5,207 nt of DNA from a bacterium (GCA_030592025.1 JAUUZX010000167.1:1-5207); one strand, 5' to 3'. Positions 1 through 5,207 are shown, counted from the first letter of the stretch. Translations and numbers: made by a program. The notes: a model not told the origin generated them from the sequence alone.

Positions 1-648
1 AAGCAGTTCCGCACCACCGGCCAGGGCATGGTGTTCACGGTGAGCCTGCGCAGTTTCCTGGAGAGCACGGTGGCCCCGGCGTCGGTCACGCTCACGGTTC
101 CCGCGGCCTGGAGCGGCGAGGCGCGGGCCGGCCTGCAGCCGCTGCTGGATCCGGCAGGTGTGCCCTGGCACTTGGCCGAAGCCGGTGACACGCGCACGGC
201 GTCCACGGGCAACGCGGCCGAGGTTCTCGCCGGCCAGGACCCCGGGCCTGCCCCCGACGACCTGGTGGCTGTCCACGACGCGGCCCGCCCTTTCGCCGAC
301 GGTGCCCTGCTGACGCGCCTGGCCGCGTCGGCCGCGGACTGCGGCGGCGCCATCCCCGGCGTGCCCGTGCCCGACACCATCGTGCGCCACGATCCCGGCG
401 AGGACGGCGGGGTGATCTACCTGGAGCGGTCGCGCCTGCTGGCGGTCCAGACGCCCCAGGTCTTCCGCTGGTCCGCCTTCCTGGAGGCCCACCGTTGGGC
501 CGCTGCGGCCGGTCGCGCGTTCACCGACGACGGCCGACTCCTCGCTGAGCGGGGCCTGGCCCCGAACATGGTGCCGGGGGACCCGGGCAACTGGAAGGTC
601 ACCAGCGACGCCGACTGGCGCCGGGCCGCCCTCCGCCTCGAGGCCTGA
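1..648 (+). CDS. ispD: 2-C-methyl-D-erythritol 4-phosphate cytidylyltransferase (IspD), 5'-truncated by window edge
   Basis: IspD transfers CMP from CTP to MEP, giving CDP-ME, the third step of the MEP isoprenoid pathway; it is cytosolic. The frame is open from base 1, and the first codons read Lys-Gln, matching the conserved catalytic lysine of the family (Lys27 in E. coli). About 25 N-terminal residues, including the glycine-rich CTP loop, are therefore missing upstream. Fragment numbering: VHDAARPF at 91-98 (Asp93 and Arg96 of the substrate/metal site), PVPDT with Thr126, ERSRL with Arg143, QTPQ at 150-153, TDD at 175-177, and NWKVT with Lys199. All the active-site residues I can align are kept. 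The 215 residues present match the family length once the missing N-terminus is added. The Met codon at 28 is internal, not the start. The gene often next to it, ispF, does not follow; an unrelated secreted-protein gene does. No frameshift is seen. Confidence 0.95.
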   Translation, partial: KQFRTTGQGMVFTVSLRSFLESTVAPASVTLTVPAAWSGEARAGLQPLLDPAGVPWHLAEAGDTRTASTGNAAEVLAGQDPGPAPDDLVAVHDAARPFADGALLTRLAASAADCGGAIPGVPVPDTIVRHDPGEDGGVIYLERSRLLAVQTPQVFRWSAFLEAHRWAAAAGRAFTDDGRLLAERGLAPNMVPGDPGNWKVTSDADWRRAALRLEA

Positions 649-668
649 CCGCCCACCCTCTTGCGGTC
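647..668 (+). terminator. Possible weak hairpin at the ispD stop codon
   Basis: GACCGC (647-652) and GCGGTC (663-668) form a perfect 6-bp stem around a 10-base loop. The stem begins inside the ispD TGA codon, and its right arm overlaps the -35 box of the next promoter. No T-tract follows, so it is not a classical intrinsic terminator. It might attenuate read-through from ispD or be chance in GC-rich DNA. Confidence 0.25.
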
Positions 669-690
669 TGCCCCCCACCCTTCATATGAT
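661..690 (+). promoter_or_regulatory. Sigma70-like promoter for the secreted-protein gene
   Basis: TTGCGG (661-666) and TATGAT (685-690) are separated by 18 bases; the -10 box matches 5 of 6 consensus bases and the -35 box begins with TTG. The predicted start is near 697, leaving a leader of about 43 bases before the GTG at 740. The ATG at 686 lies inside the -10 box, which argues against it as a start codon. This is the best-looking promoter in the window. It suggests that the gene is transcribed separately from ispD. Confidence 0.55.
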
Positions 691-726
691 GGATGAACCT
701 GGTCTTGATGCATGGACACGATACCC

Positions 727-734
727 GAGAGGTG
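727..734 (+). promoter_or_regulatory. Ribosome binding site deciding the GTG start at 740
   Basis: GAGAGGTG sits five bases before GTG 740. The next codons encode a typical Sec signal peptide. The in-frame ATGs at 686 and 689 have no comparable site and would place a polar, charged stretch ahead of the signal peptide. Confidence 0.6.
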
Positions 735-739
735 CCCCT

Positions 740-1306
740 GTGAGCCGACGTTCGTCTGTCCCCGTCCTTCTGGCGCTGGTGTGCGTGTTCGGCGGCGCTT
801 TTTCCGCTGACGCCCAGGACGCTCCCCGTCTCGGCATCAGCGCCGCGAAGGACCACTACCTCGACGCGATCATCGTGCCCGACCGCGAGGAGTTCACCAT
901 CTACGTGGGCGCCTACGGAGCCGAGGGGGGCACGCCCCTCGTCCAGCCCGTTTCGATCCTGCGCTGGGTCCTGCACCAGGCATGCTGTGGAGCCTCCCTT
1001 GAGGTGCTCGACATCGCCTACAATCCTGAACTCGATCACGAAGGCAACCCCCTCGCCGGGGTGACCTCGTCCTCGTCTGCCTGCCTGGAAGGGGAGTCGG
1101 TGTGGTTGGCGACGCTGCGCGTGCGCTTGCTGGCGCCGGGAGCGGGGGACTACGTCTGGACGGCCGGGCCCTTCGGCTGGTCGGAGGATTGCGAGGGTGG
1201 CCAGCCCGTGTTCCACGGGATGCACCTGGTCATCACCGTCCCGGGAACGACCGACAATCCGCGGGTGTCCTGGGGTTCGTTGCGGGCCCAGTACCACACC
1301 CCGTAG
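740..1306 (+). CDS. Small secreted protein of unknown function (Sec signal peptide)
   Basis: I do not recognise a named domain. From the GTG start the product is 188 residues. Residues 1-25 form a signal peptide: two arginines near the N-terminus, a hydrophobic core at about 7-21, and an A-D-A site before Gln26. Cys15 in the core is preceded by Leu-Val, not a proper lipobox, so a lipoprotein is unlikely. The mature part of about 163 residues looks beta-rich (LDAIIV, EEFTIYVGAYG, VWLATLRVRLL, MHLVITVP) and has four cysteines (82, 83, 115, 151), enough for two disulfides outside the cytoplasm. Its opening (RLGIS..., then FTIYVGAYG) resembles small exported proteins common in high-GC FCB-related lineages, often annotated only as hypothetical; this comparison is from memory. 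There is no C-terminal sorting domain and no catalytic motif. It has its own promoter and converges on the next gene with 5 bp between stops. Confidence 0.8.
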   Translation: MSRRSSVPVLLALVCVFGGAFSADAQDAPRLGISAAKDHYLDAIIVPDREEFTIYVGAYGAEGGTPLVQPVSILRWVLHQACCGASLEVLDIAYNPELDHEGNPLAGVTSSSSACLEGESVWLATLRVRLLAPGAGDYVWTAGPFGWSEDCEGGQPVFHGMHLVITVPGTTDNPRVSWGSLRAQYHTP

Positions 1307-1311
1307 GGAAA

Positions 1312-1983
1312 CTAGTTCTCCTCGAGATCGGCTCGCAGGGCGCCCGTCGCGGCCTCCCTGTACACCTTCACCTGCCGGTACAGTTTCAGGCCCACGCGGC
1401 CGGCGCGGATGCCGTCGAGCAGGGCGTCGAGGCATTGGCCCAGGTCATCCCGTTGCTCGACCAGGCCGGTGAGACGGCGGCCCATGGCGGTGGCCTGGTC
1501 GCCGGTGAGGATATCCCGGGCCTCGGCCACGTGGTGGATCTTCAGCGCGAGCACCGTGAGCCGGTCGATGATGCTGCCGGGGGACTCGCTGTTCAGGGGG
1601 GCGGTCGCATCGACGGCTCCCGCCTCGGAGAGCCCGGCGTGGATCAGGTCGTCCAGCTTGTCCACGGCCTGGACGCGGCGGCGGTTGGAGGCGTCGATGG
1701 TGCGCTTGGTCTCTGCCAGGACCGTGTCCTTGACGCCCAGGTCGCGGCTCTTGTCCTCTTCATGCCACTGGAACGTGTTGATGAGCTGGAGGACCTCGGT
1801 CTGGGCGGCCCAACCCTCCGCCTGGGTGGGGGGTAGGAATTCGGCAACGGTCGTCCAGTCCCCGATGCGCGCTTCGGCCACGTGCCAGCGGATGATGACG
1901 TCCTCGAGGATCGGCTTCAACGCCGCCCAGGACGAAGGCACGAGGTTGCCGGGTTGGGGCGTGGTGCGTGGGGCGTCGGCCAT
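1312..1983 (-). CDS. DUF4254 family protein
   Basis: The product is 223 residues, mainly helical, with no signal peptide or membrane segment, so probably cytoplasmic. It carries the hallmarks I associate with DUF4254: WHEEDKSRD at 73-81, KRTIDASNRRR at 93-103, SIIDRLTVLALKIHHVAE at 137-154 and a C-terminal YRQVKVY at 202-208. These align well with remembered Bacteroidota members (WHYED..., KRRIDASNQ.R, IDRLSILALKIYHM, YRQFKMY), and the length is close to the usual 200. The biochemical function is unknown. In Bacteroidota the gene is often beside a family 9 (heptosyltransferase-like) glycosyltransferase, but none is in this window. The start at 1983 is supported by GGAGGA (1987-1992) three bases upstream. 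The frame stays open to 2847 on this strand, but that extension is antisense to the hydrolase gene and has no protein-like features. Confidence 0.85.
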   Translation of the reverse strand: MADAPRTTPQPGNLVPSSWAALKPILEDVIIRWHVAEARIGDWTTVAEFLPPTQAEGWAAQTEVLQLINTFQWHEEDKSRDLGVKDTVLAETKRTIDASNRRRVQAVDKLDDLIHAGLSEAGAVDATAPLNSESPGSIIDRLTVLALKIHHVAEARDILTGDQATAMGRRLTGLVEQRDDLGQCLDALLDGIRAGRVGLKLYRQVKVYREAATGALRADLEEN

Positions 1984-1986
1984 GGT

Positions 1987-1992
1987 TCCTCC
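1987..1992 (-). promoter_or_regulatory. Ribosome binding site fixing the DUF4254 start
   Basis: Read on the minus strand, GGAGGA stands three bases before ATG 1983-1981. The spacing is a little short but the match is strong. It separates the real start from the much longer open frame upstream. Confidence 0.65.
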
Positions 1993-2020
1993 GGGGGGCG
2001 TGGGATCGAAACGAGCTTCC

Positions 2021-2049
2021 ACGGTAGCGGTCCTGGAGGAGGAGGGCAA
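2021..2049 (-). promoter_or_regulatory. Candidate sigma70-like promoter for the DUF4254 gene
   Basis: On the minus strand TTGCCC (2049-2044) and TACCGT (2026-2021) are 17 bases apart. The matches to consensus are 4/6 and 3/6. Transcription would start near 2014, about 30 bases before the ATG. The -35 box overlaps the first copy of the 17-bp repeat. Position and spacing are good but sequence conservation is weak. Confidence 0.35.
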
Positions 2050-2080
2050 GTGGGGAGAGGGCACAAGCGGGGAGAGGACA
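2047..2080 (+). repeat. Two 17-bp direct repeats in the divergent intergenic region
   Basis: Copy 1 (2047-2063) and copy 2 (2064-2080) abut exactly and differ at 2 of 17 positions; the shared core is CAAG-Y-GGGGAGAGG. A further CAAGT follows at 2079-2083, and then CCCCTTGGGG (2085-2094), a small inverted repeat that overlaps the rightward -35 box. The pair lies between the two divergent promoters, where a shared regulator could bind. The strand is purine-rich, so replication slippage is another explanation. Confidence 0.6.
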
Positions 2081-2088
2081 AGTTCCCC

Positions 2089-2117
2089 TTGGGGCCTCGG
2101 GGTCACCGCGCTAGGAT
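2089..2117 (+). promoter_or_regulatory. Candidate promoter for the hydrolase-phosphatase operon
   Basis: TTGGGG (2089-2094) and TAGGAT (2112-2117) are separated by 17 bases; the -10 box matches 4 of 6. The predicted start near 2124 leaves a leader of about 31 bases. The -35 box forms the right half of CCCCTTGGGG, so a protein bound there would occlude it. Confidence 0.4.
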
Positions 2118-2154
2118 GGGCCGGCACGCCGAGCCGTTCACCGAGGAGACCCCG

Positions 2155-2835
2155 ATGATCCGTGACCTGGGCCACGCCGACCTCCGCTGCCATCAGCTCC
2201 ACCTCGGTGGCGACCGCAATTTCCACTATCTGCTGGGGGACCCCGTCACCGGACGGGCGGTGGCTGTCGATCCGGGCTTCGACGCGCCGGGTTTCGCCGC
2301 GGCGGCCCGGGAGCGCGACCTGGACATCACGATGATCCTCATCACCCACCCCCATGGCGACCATGACAGCGCCGCGGCGGAACTGGCCGCCCTCACCGGC
2401 GCCCGCATTCTGGCCGGCGTCCCCGGTGCCTACCGGGCCGAGGTCCTGACCGACGGCCAGCGCCTCGAGGTGGGCGATCTGGTCGTCGAGGCCCTGGCCA
2501 CGCCGGGCCACGAACCCCACCACTTCTGCTTCCTCGCCACCGATCACCTGGTCACGGGCGACCTGCTGTTCTGCGGCAAGGTGGGCGGCACGGGGGACTT
2601 CTTCCCGGATTCGTCCGCGCAGCAGGAATGGGAATCCCTGCAGAAGGTGCTGCAATTGCCCGACGCGACGGTGGTGCTTCCCGGCCACGACTACTACGGC
2701 GGCGAGGGGACCATGCCCCATTCGACCATCGGTCACGAGCGCCTCCACAACCCGTTCCTGGCTGGGGATTTCGAGGCCTTCTGCCATCTCAAGGACAACT
2801 GGGCAACCTACAAAGAGAAGCACGGTATCCGATGA
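2155..2835 (+). CDS. Metallo-beta-lactamase-fold hydrolase, glyoxalase II / persulfide dioxygenase (ETHE1)-like
   Basis: This 226-residue cytoplasmic enzyme carries the full MBL metal site: THPHGDHD at 64-71 (His65, His67, Asp69, His70), His119 in TPGHE, bridging Asp136 in TGDLLF and His178 in PGHDYYGG. The C-terminal part (LPGHDY.G...STIG.ER..NPFL, 175-202) follows the glyoxalase II/ETHE1 pattern, whose members hydrolyse glutathione thioesters or oxidise glutathione persulfide with iron. The tail FEAFCHLKDNWATYKEKHGI (207-225) is, from memory, typical of a bacterial MBL subgroup annotated as hydroxyacylglutathione hydrolase. The ETHE1 motif GRTDF is replaced by GGTGDFF (144-150), so persulfide dioxygenase activity is not assured; the substrate is probably a thiol ester or thiol adduct. 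ATG 2155 is chosen for GAGGAG (2143-2148) six bases upstream; the longer open frame from 1882 overlaps the DUF4254 gene antisense and lacks protein character. The stop overlaps the next start (ATGA, 2832-2835). Confidence 0.88.
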   Translation: MIRDLGHADLRCHQLHLGGDRNFHYLLGDPVTGRAVAVDPGFDAPGFAAAARERDLDITMILITHPHGDHDSAAAELAALTGARILAGVPGAYRAEVLTDGQRLEVGDLVVEALATPGHEPHHFCFLATDHLVTGDLLFCGKVGGTGDFFPDSSAQQEWESLQKVLQLPDATVVLPGHDYYGGEGTMPHSTIGHERLHNPFLAGDFEAFCHLKDNWATYKEKHGIR

Positions 2836-5084
2836 CCACCGCCCCACGCAGTCCGGCCTGGCGCTGGATCCTGATCGGTCTGGCCCTGCTCGCCGTCGCC
2901 GCGGTCGCCGGCGGCCTGCATCGTGGGCCGTCCGCCGGCAGCGTGTTGCCCGTCCTGGCCGCCCTCGGTCTCCTGGGCGCCTGGATTGCGGCGGTGAGGT
3001 TCATCCTGCTGGACACCTGGGGACGCTGGTTATGCCTCGTTTCCCTGACGTTGGCCGGCGTGCTGGCCGCGACGGCCGGCAACATCGGGTTGGCCTGGGC
3101 CATCGGGTTGTCGGGTTTAGCCCTGGCGGCGCGCACCCTGCAGCCCTGGCGCCACGTGGGGGCCCGGCGTCGGGCCCTGGGCTTCGGCCTCGGCCTCCTG
3201 GCCCTGGGCCTGCTCATGGTGGCCCTCGGGTTCCGGGCGGGTGACACCCCGACCGGCGTGCTCCGCGCGATCCGCAACCTGGGCACCTGGTCCCTGTGGT
3301 CCCTCGTCATGTTCTGGTTGTGGTCCCTGTTCCATCTGGCCGTGCGCATGCGGCTGCATTTTCTGCGGCTGCGGCCCAAGCTCGCCGTGAGTGCGGTCCT
3401 CATCGGATTCGTGCCGCTGGTGCTGATCGCGGCCCTCGCCGTCCTCACCCTCTACGGCGCCCTGGGGGGCGCACGGGGTTCACGAGCCCGGCAGGCCCTC
3501 GAGACGTGGCGGACGGTGGTCGATGCGGGGGGCGACCTGTCCCCGGCCGTGTTCGACACCACCTTCGTGTGGCCGGAAGGGGCCGCCGAATCCCGCGGCG
3601 CCGTCCTCATGCCGACCCCGGTTTGGCCGGCGGCCATGGCGCGGGGGATGGCCCGGGAGTTCCCGTCCGCCACGGACACGACGGCCTGGTTCGTCGCCGA
3701 CGGTCAGGTCTGGCTCCTGAAGTGGCGGGGGCTGGCCGGCGACTCCCCGTCGGTGCAGGGATGGCCCCTGGGCACGACACCCCTGCGACGGCTGTCCAAA
3801 CTGCTCCAGACCGGGGTGGTGCTGCAGCGCATGGGGTCGACGAATCGTGACGAGGCCGACACCACCCGCTCTACCTTCCGCGTCATGCGCGAGAGCTACC
3901 GCGACGTGAGCGATGAGGCCGAATTCTGGAGTGATGTGCGCATCTTCGGCGGCACACTCCTTCTGCTGAACCGTTGGGATGATGGGGAATTCGCAACCAC
4001 GGAGGTGCTCGTCAAACTCAAGGTGGGATGGCGTGACCTCTGGGGCGAGTTCGGCGGGAACGACAACCTCAACATCCTGCTGGTGATCGTCTTCTTCGCG
4101 CTGCTGGTCCTCTTCCTCGTGATCGAGAGCTTCGCCCTTTTCTTCGGCGTGCGCATCAGCGAGGGCATCGTGGCGGCGGTGCACGTCCTGCACCGGCGCA
4201 CGCGGGCGGTGGTGGCGGGGGACCTGACCACTGAAATAGACGTCCCCAACGAGGATGAATTCGGGGACCTGGCCGCGAGCTTCAACGAGATGATCCGGAC
4301 CATCCGCCAGGGTCAGCAGGACGCCCTGGCCCGGGAACGCCTGACCCGGGAACTGGAGACGGCCCGGTCCATCCAGGAACGGCTGTTGCCCAACGCGGCG
4401 CCGATCCTGGCGGGTTTCGAGATCACCGGCACGAGCGTGCCCAGCCGGGAGATCGGCGGCGACTATTTCGACTTCCTCGGGCAGGACGACGGCACGATCG
4501 GGCTGGCCATCGGCGACGTGTCGGGTAAGGGCATGCCGGCGGCCCTGCTCATGGCCAACCTCCAGGCGAGTCTCCAGGGCCAGGTGATCCACCCCAGCAG
4601 CGTGGCCGAGGTGGTGGGCCGGGTGAACAACCTGCTGGTGGCGTCGACCGACCCCCACATGTTCGCCACGTTCTTCTACGGGGTGCTCGACACACGCACC
4701 GCGACCCTCGTCTCCACCAACGCCGGCCACAACCCGCCCCTGATCTTGCGGGGCAACGGCGACGTGGAGACCCTCGGCACCGGCGGGTTGCTGCTGGGCA
4801 TGATGCCCGACCAGGTCTACGGCCAGGAAGAAACGCACCTGGAGCCGGGGGAGGTGCTCGTGCTCTTCACCGACGGCATCACCGAGGCCGTGGGGCCTGG
4901 GGCCGACGATGGCGATCCCGAGGCCATGTTCGGTGACGAGGCCCTGGAGGAGGTCCTGCGCCGTCACGCCCACCTGCCCGCGGCCGGCATCCGTGAGGCC
5001 ATCCTGAGCGCGGTGGCCGAGCACACGGCGGGCGTCAACCAGAGCGACGACATCACGCTGGTGGTGGTCAGACGGCAGGGCTGA
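2832..5084 (+). CDS. Membrane-bound HAMP-SpoIIE (PP2C-type) serine/threonine phosphatase, RsbU-like receptor
   Basis: This 750-residue inner-membrane signalling phosphatase has about seven hydrophobic segments in residues 11-209 (roughly 11-28, 37-59, 66-82, 84-101, 114-134, 150-171, 184-209). An extracytoplasmic region of about 200 residues (210-412) with no recognised domain follows, then a last TM helix (413-437), a HAMP domain (about 438-492, GDL...DEFGDLAASFNEM), a short coiled coil (about 493-516) and a PP2C domain from about 517. PP2C motifs are intact: QERLLP (515-520), GGDYFDF (542-548, Asp544), GDVSGKGMPAALL (561-573, Asp562), NAGHNPP (630-636), FTDGITEA (679-686, Asp681), QSDDITLVVV (737-746, Asp739/740). 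The metal-binding aspartates are all there, so the enzyme should be active. Relatives (RsbU, SpoIIE) dephosphorylate STAS anti-sigma-factor antagonists; the target here is not in the window. The start overlaps the hydrolase stop by ATGA and has only a weak, distant ribosome site, pointing to translational coupling. Confidence 0.93.
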   Translation: MTTAPRSPAWRWILIGLALLAVAAVAGGLHRGPSAGSVLPVLAALGLLGAWIAAVRFILLDTWGRWLCLVSLTLAGVLAATAGNIGLAWAIGLSGLALAARTLQPWRHVGARRRALGFGLGLLALGLLMVALGFRAGDTPTGVLRAIRNLGTWSLWSLVMFWLWSLFHLAVRMRLHFLRLRPKLAVSAVLIGFVPLVLIAALAVLTLYGALGGARGSRARQALETWRTVVDAGGDLSPAVFDTTFVWPEGAAESRGAVLMPTPVWPAAMARGMAREFPSATDTTAWFVADGQVWLLKWRGLAGDSPSVQGWPLGTTPLRRLSKLLQTGVVLQRMGSTNRDEADTTRSTFRVMRESYRDVSDEAEFWSDVRIFGGTLLLLNRWDDGEFATTEVLVKLKVGWRDLWGEFGGNDNLNILLVIVFFALLVLFLVIESFALFFGVRISEGIVAAVHVLHRRTRAVVAGDLTTEIDVPNEDEFGDLAASFNEMIRTIRQGQQDALARERLTRELETARSIQERLLPNAAPILAGFEITGTSVPSREIGGDYFDFLGQDDGTIGLAIGDVSGKGMPAALLMANLQASLQGQVIHPSSVAEVVGRVNNLLVASTDPHMFATFFYGVLDTRTATLVSTNAGHNPPLILRGNGDVETLGTGGLLLGMMPDQVYGQEETHLEPGEVLVLFTDGITEAVGPGADDGDPEAMFGDEALEEVLRRHAHLPAAGIREAILSAVAEHTAGVNQSDDITLVVVRRQG

Positions 5085-5101
5085 CCCGACCGTTATTGAG
5101 G

Positions 5102-5130
5102 TGGCACCGCGCTGCGCCACGGCGTATCCT
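5102..5130 (+). promoter_or_regulatory. Weak candidate promoter for the gene starting at 5197
   Basis: The 112-base gap after the phosphatase has no recognisable terminator. TATCCT (5125-5130) matches 4 of 6 bases of a -10 box. The hexamer 17 bases upstream, TGGCAC (5102-5107), is a poor -35, and the better TTGAGG (5096-5101) is 23 bases away. The leader would be about 60 bases. The downstream gene could equally be read through from the operon. Confidence 0.25.
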
Positions 5131-5196
5131 AGGCGGCCACACCCTGCACCCAACCGGATTCTCCGCCAGGAGAGTCGGCACCCAGGAGAGCGGTCC

Positions 5197-5207
5197 ATGC
5201 CCGAATG
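5197..5207 (+). CDS. Start of an unidentified gene, cut by window edge
   Basis: ATG 5197 is followed by CCC GAA and then the window ends, so only Met-Pro-Glu is visible and no function can be given. The call rests on a good ribosome site, AGGAG at 5184-5188, eight bases upstream, and on its position 112 bases after the phosphatase stop on the same strand. CCAGGAGAG occurs twice, at 5166-5174 and 5182-5190; the second copy has the correct spacing. A partner of the phosphatase, such as an antagonist or anti-sigma kinase, could lie here, but nothing in the window shows it. Confidence 0.5.

Noticed and set aside
686..739. ATG 686 as start of the secreted protein
   Set aside because: The ATG is inside the -10 box, has no ribosome site, and would put 18 mostly polar residues ahead of the signal peptide. 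GTG 740 has GAGAGGTG upstream.
776..787. Lipoprotein lipobox around Cys15 of the secreted protein
   Set aside because: The residues before Cys are Ala-Leu-Val, without a small residue at -1, and a good A-D-A signal peptidase I site follows.
1102..1836. 244-residue plus-strand frame covering the secreted-protein 3' end and the DUF4254 gene antisense
   Set aside because: It spans two convergent genes in shadow frames, and its translation shows no domain, start signal or homology that I recognise.
1882..2154. N-terminal extension of the hydrolase from ATG 1882
   Set aside because: It overlaps the DUF4254 coding sequence and both promoters, reads as Gly/Arg-rich non-protein sequence, and ATG 2155 has a well-placed GAGGAG.
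2628..2831. N-terminal extension of the phosphatase from ATG 2628
   Set aside because: It lies out of frame inside the conserved C-terminal part of the hydrolase. ATG 2832 is directly followed by a plausible first membrane helix and forms the common ATGA overlap.
1984..2847. N-terminal extension of the DUF4254 frame across the intergenic region and antisense to the hydrolase gene
   Set aside because: DUF4254 homology and a strong ribosome site both begin at ATG 1983; the extension is low-complexity and opposes a well-supported gene.
5102..5115. Sigma54-like element TGGCAC...TGC
   Set aside because: The GG and GC dinucleotides are 9 bases apart where the family needs 10, and the -12 TTGC is incomplete.
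5101..5120. GTGGC...GCCAC hairpin as terminator of the operon
   Set aside because: The stem is only 5 bp with a 10-base loop and there is no T-tract; this is expected by chance at this GC content.
3480..5198. A 572-residue open frame on the minus strand opposite the phosphatase gene
   Set aside because: It is a shadow of GC-rich codon use in the real gene: the translation is rich in His, Arg, Gly and Gln, shows no domain or signal and crosses the phosphatase stop. The plus-strand frame carries intact PP2C and HAMP motifs.

Overview
The window is GC-rich bacterial chromosome with short intergenic gaps, Shine-Dalgarno-led starts and recognisable sigma70-like promoters. Nothing in it looks mobile: there is no transposase, integrase, tRNA, CRISPR array or long repeat. 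The organism cannot be fixed from 5.2 kb. It uses the MEP isoprenoid pathway (IspD), carries a DUF4254 protein (a family best known from Bacteroidota), exports a small Sec-dependent protein of a kind common in high-GC relatives of the FCB group, and has a multi-TM HAMP-SpoIIE phosphatase. This combination suggests an uncultured high-GC lineage of the FCB type (for example Krumholzibacteriota, Eisenbacteria or Latescibacterota). That placement is inference from protein style, not a database result.

Layout, left to right. 1-648 (+) is the 3' part of ispD, cut by the window edge at the catalytic Lys-Gln. A promoter follows at 661-690, then a gene for a small secreted protein of unknown function (740-1306, +, GTG start). 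It converges, with only 5 bp between stops, on a DUF4254 gene on the minus strand (1312-1983). A 171-bp divergent intergenic region (1984-2154) holds a promoter on each strand and a pair of near-identical 17-bp direct repeats between them. Rightward from it runs a two-gene operon: a glyoxalase II/ETHE1-like metallo-beta-lactamase hydrolase (2155-2835) and, overlapping by ATGA, a 750-residue membrane-bound HAMP-PP2C (SpoIIE/RsbU-type) phosphatase (2832-5084). After a 112-bp gap, a new plus-strand gene starts at 5197 and runs out of the window.

Functionally this is mostly housekeeping plus signalling. The hydrolase and the phosphatase are probably co-expressed and translationally coupled. The phosphatase has the architecture of a receptor that senses something outside the membrane and dephosphorylates an anti-sigma-factor antagonist, but no such partner is encoded in the window. 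I found no clear evidence of a new defence, mobile or RNA-based system. The best leads are the repeat pair in the divergent promoter region, the unassigned sensor domain of the phosphatase, and its coupling to the thiol-type hydrolase.
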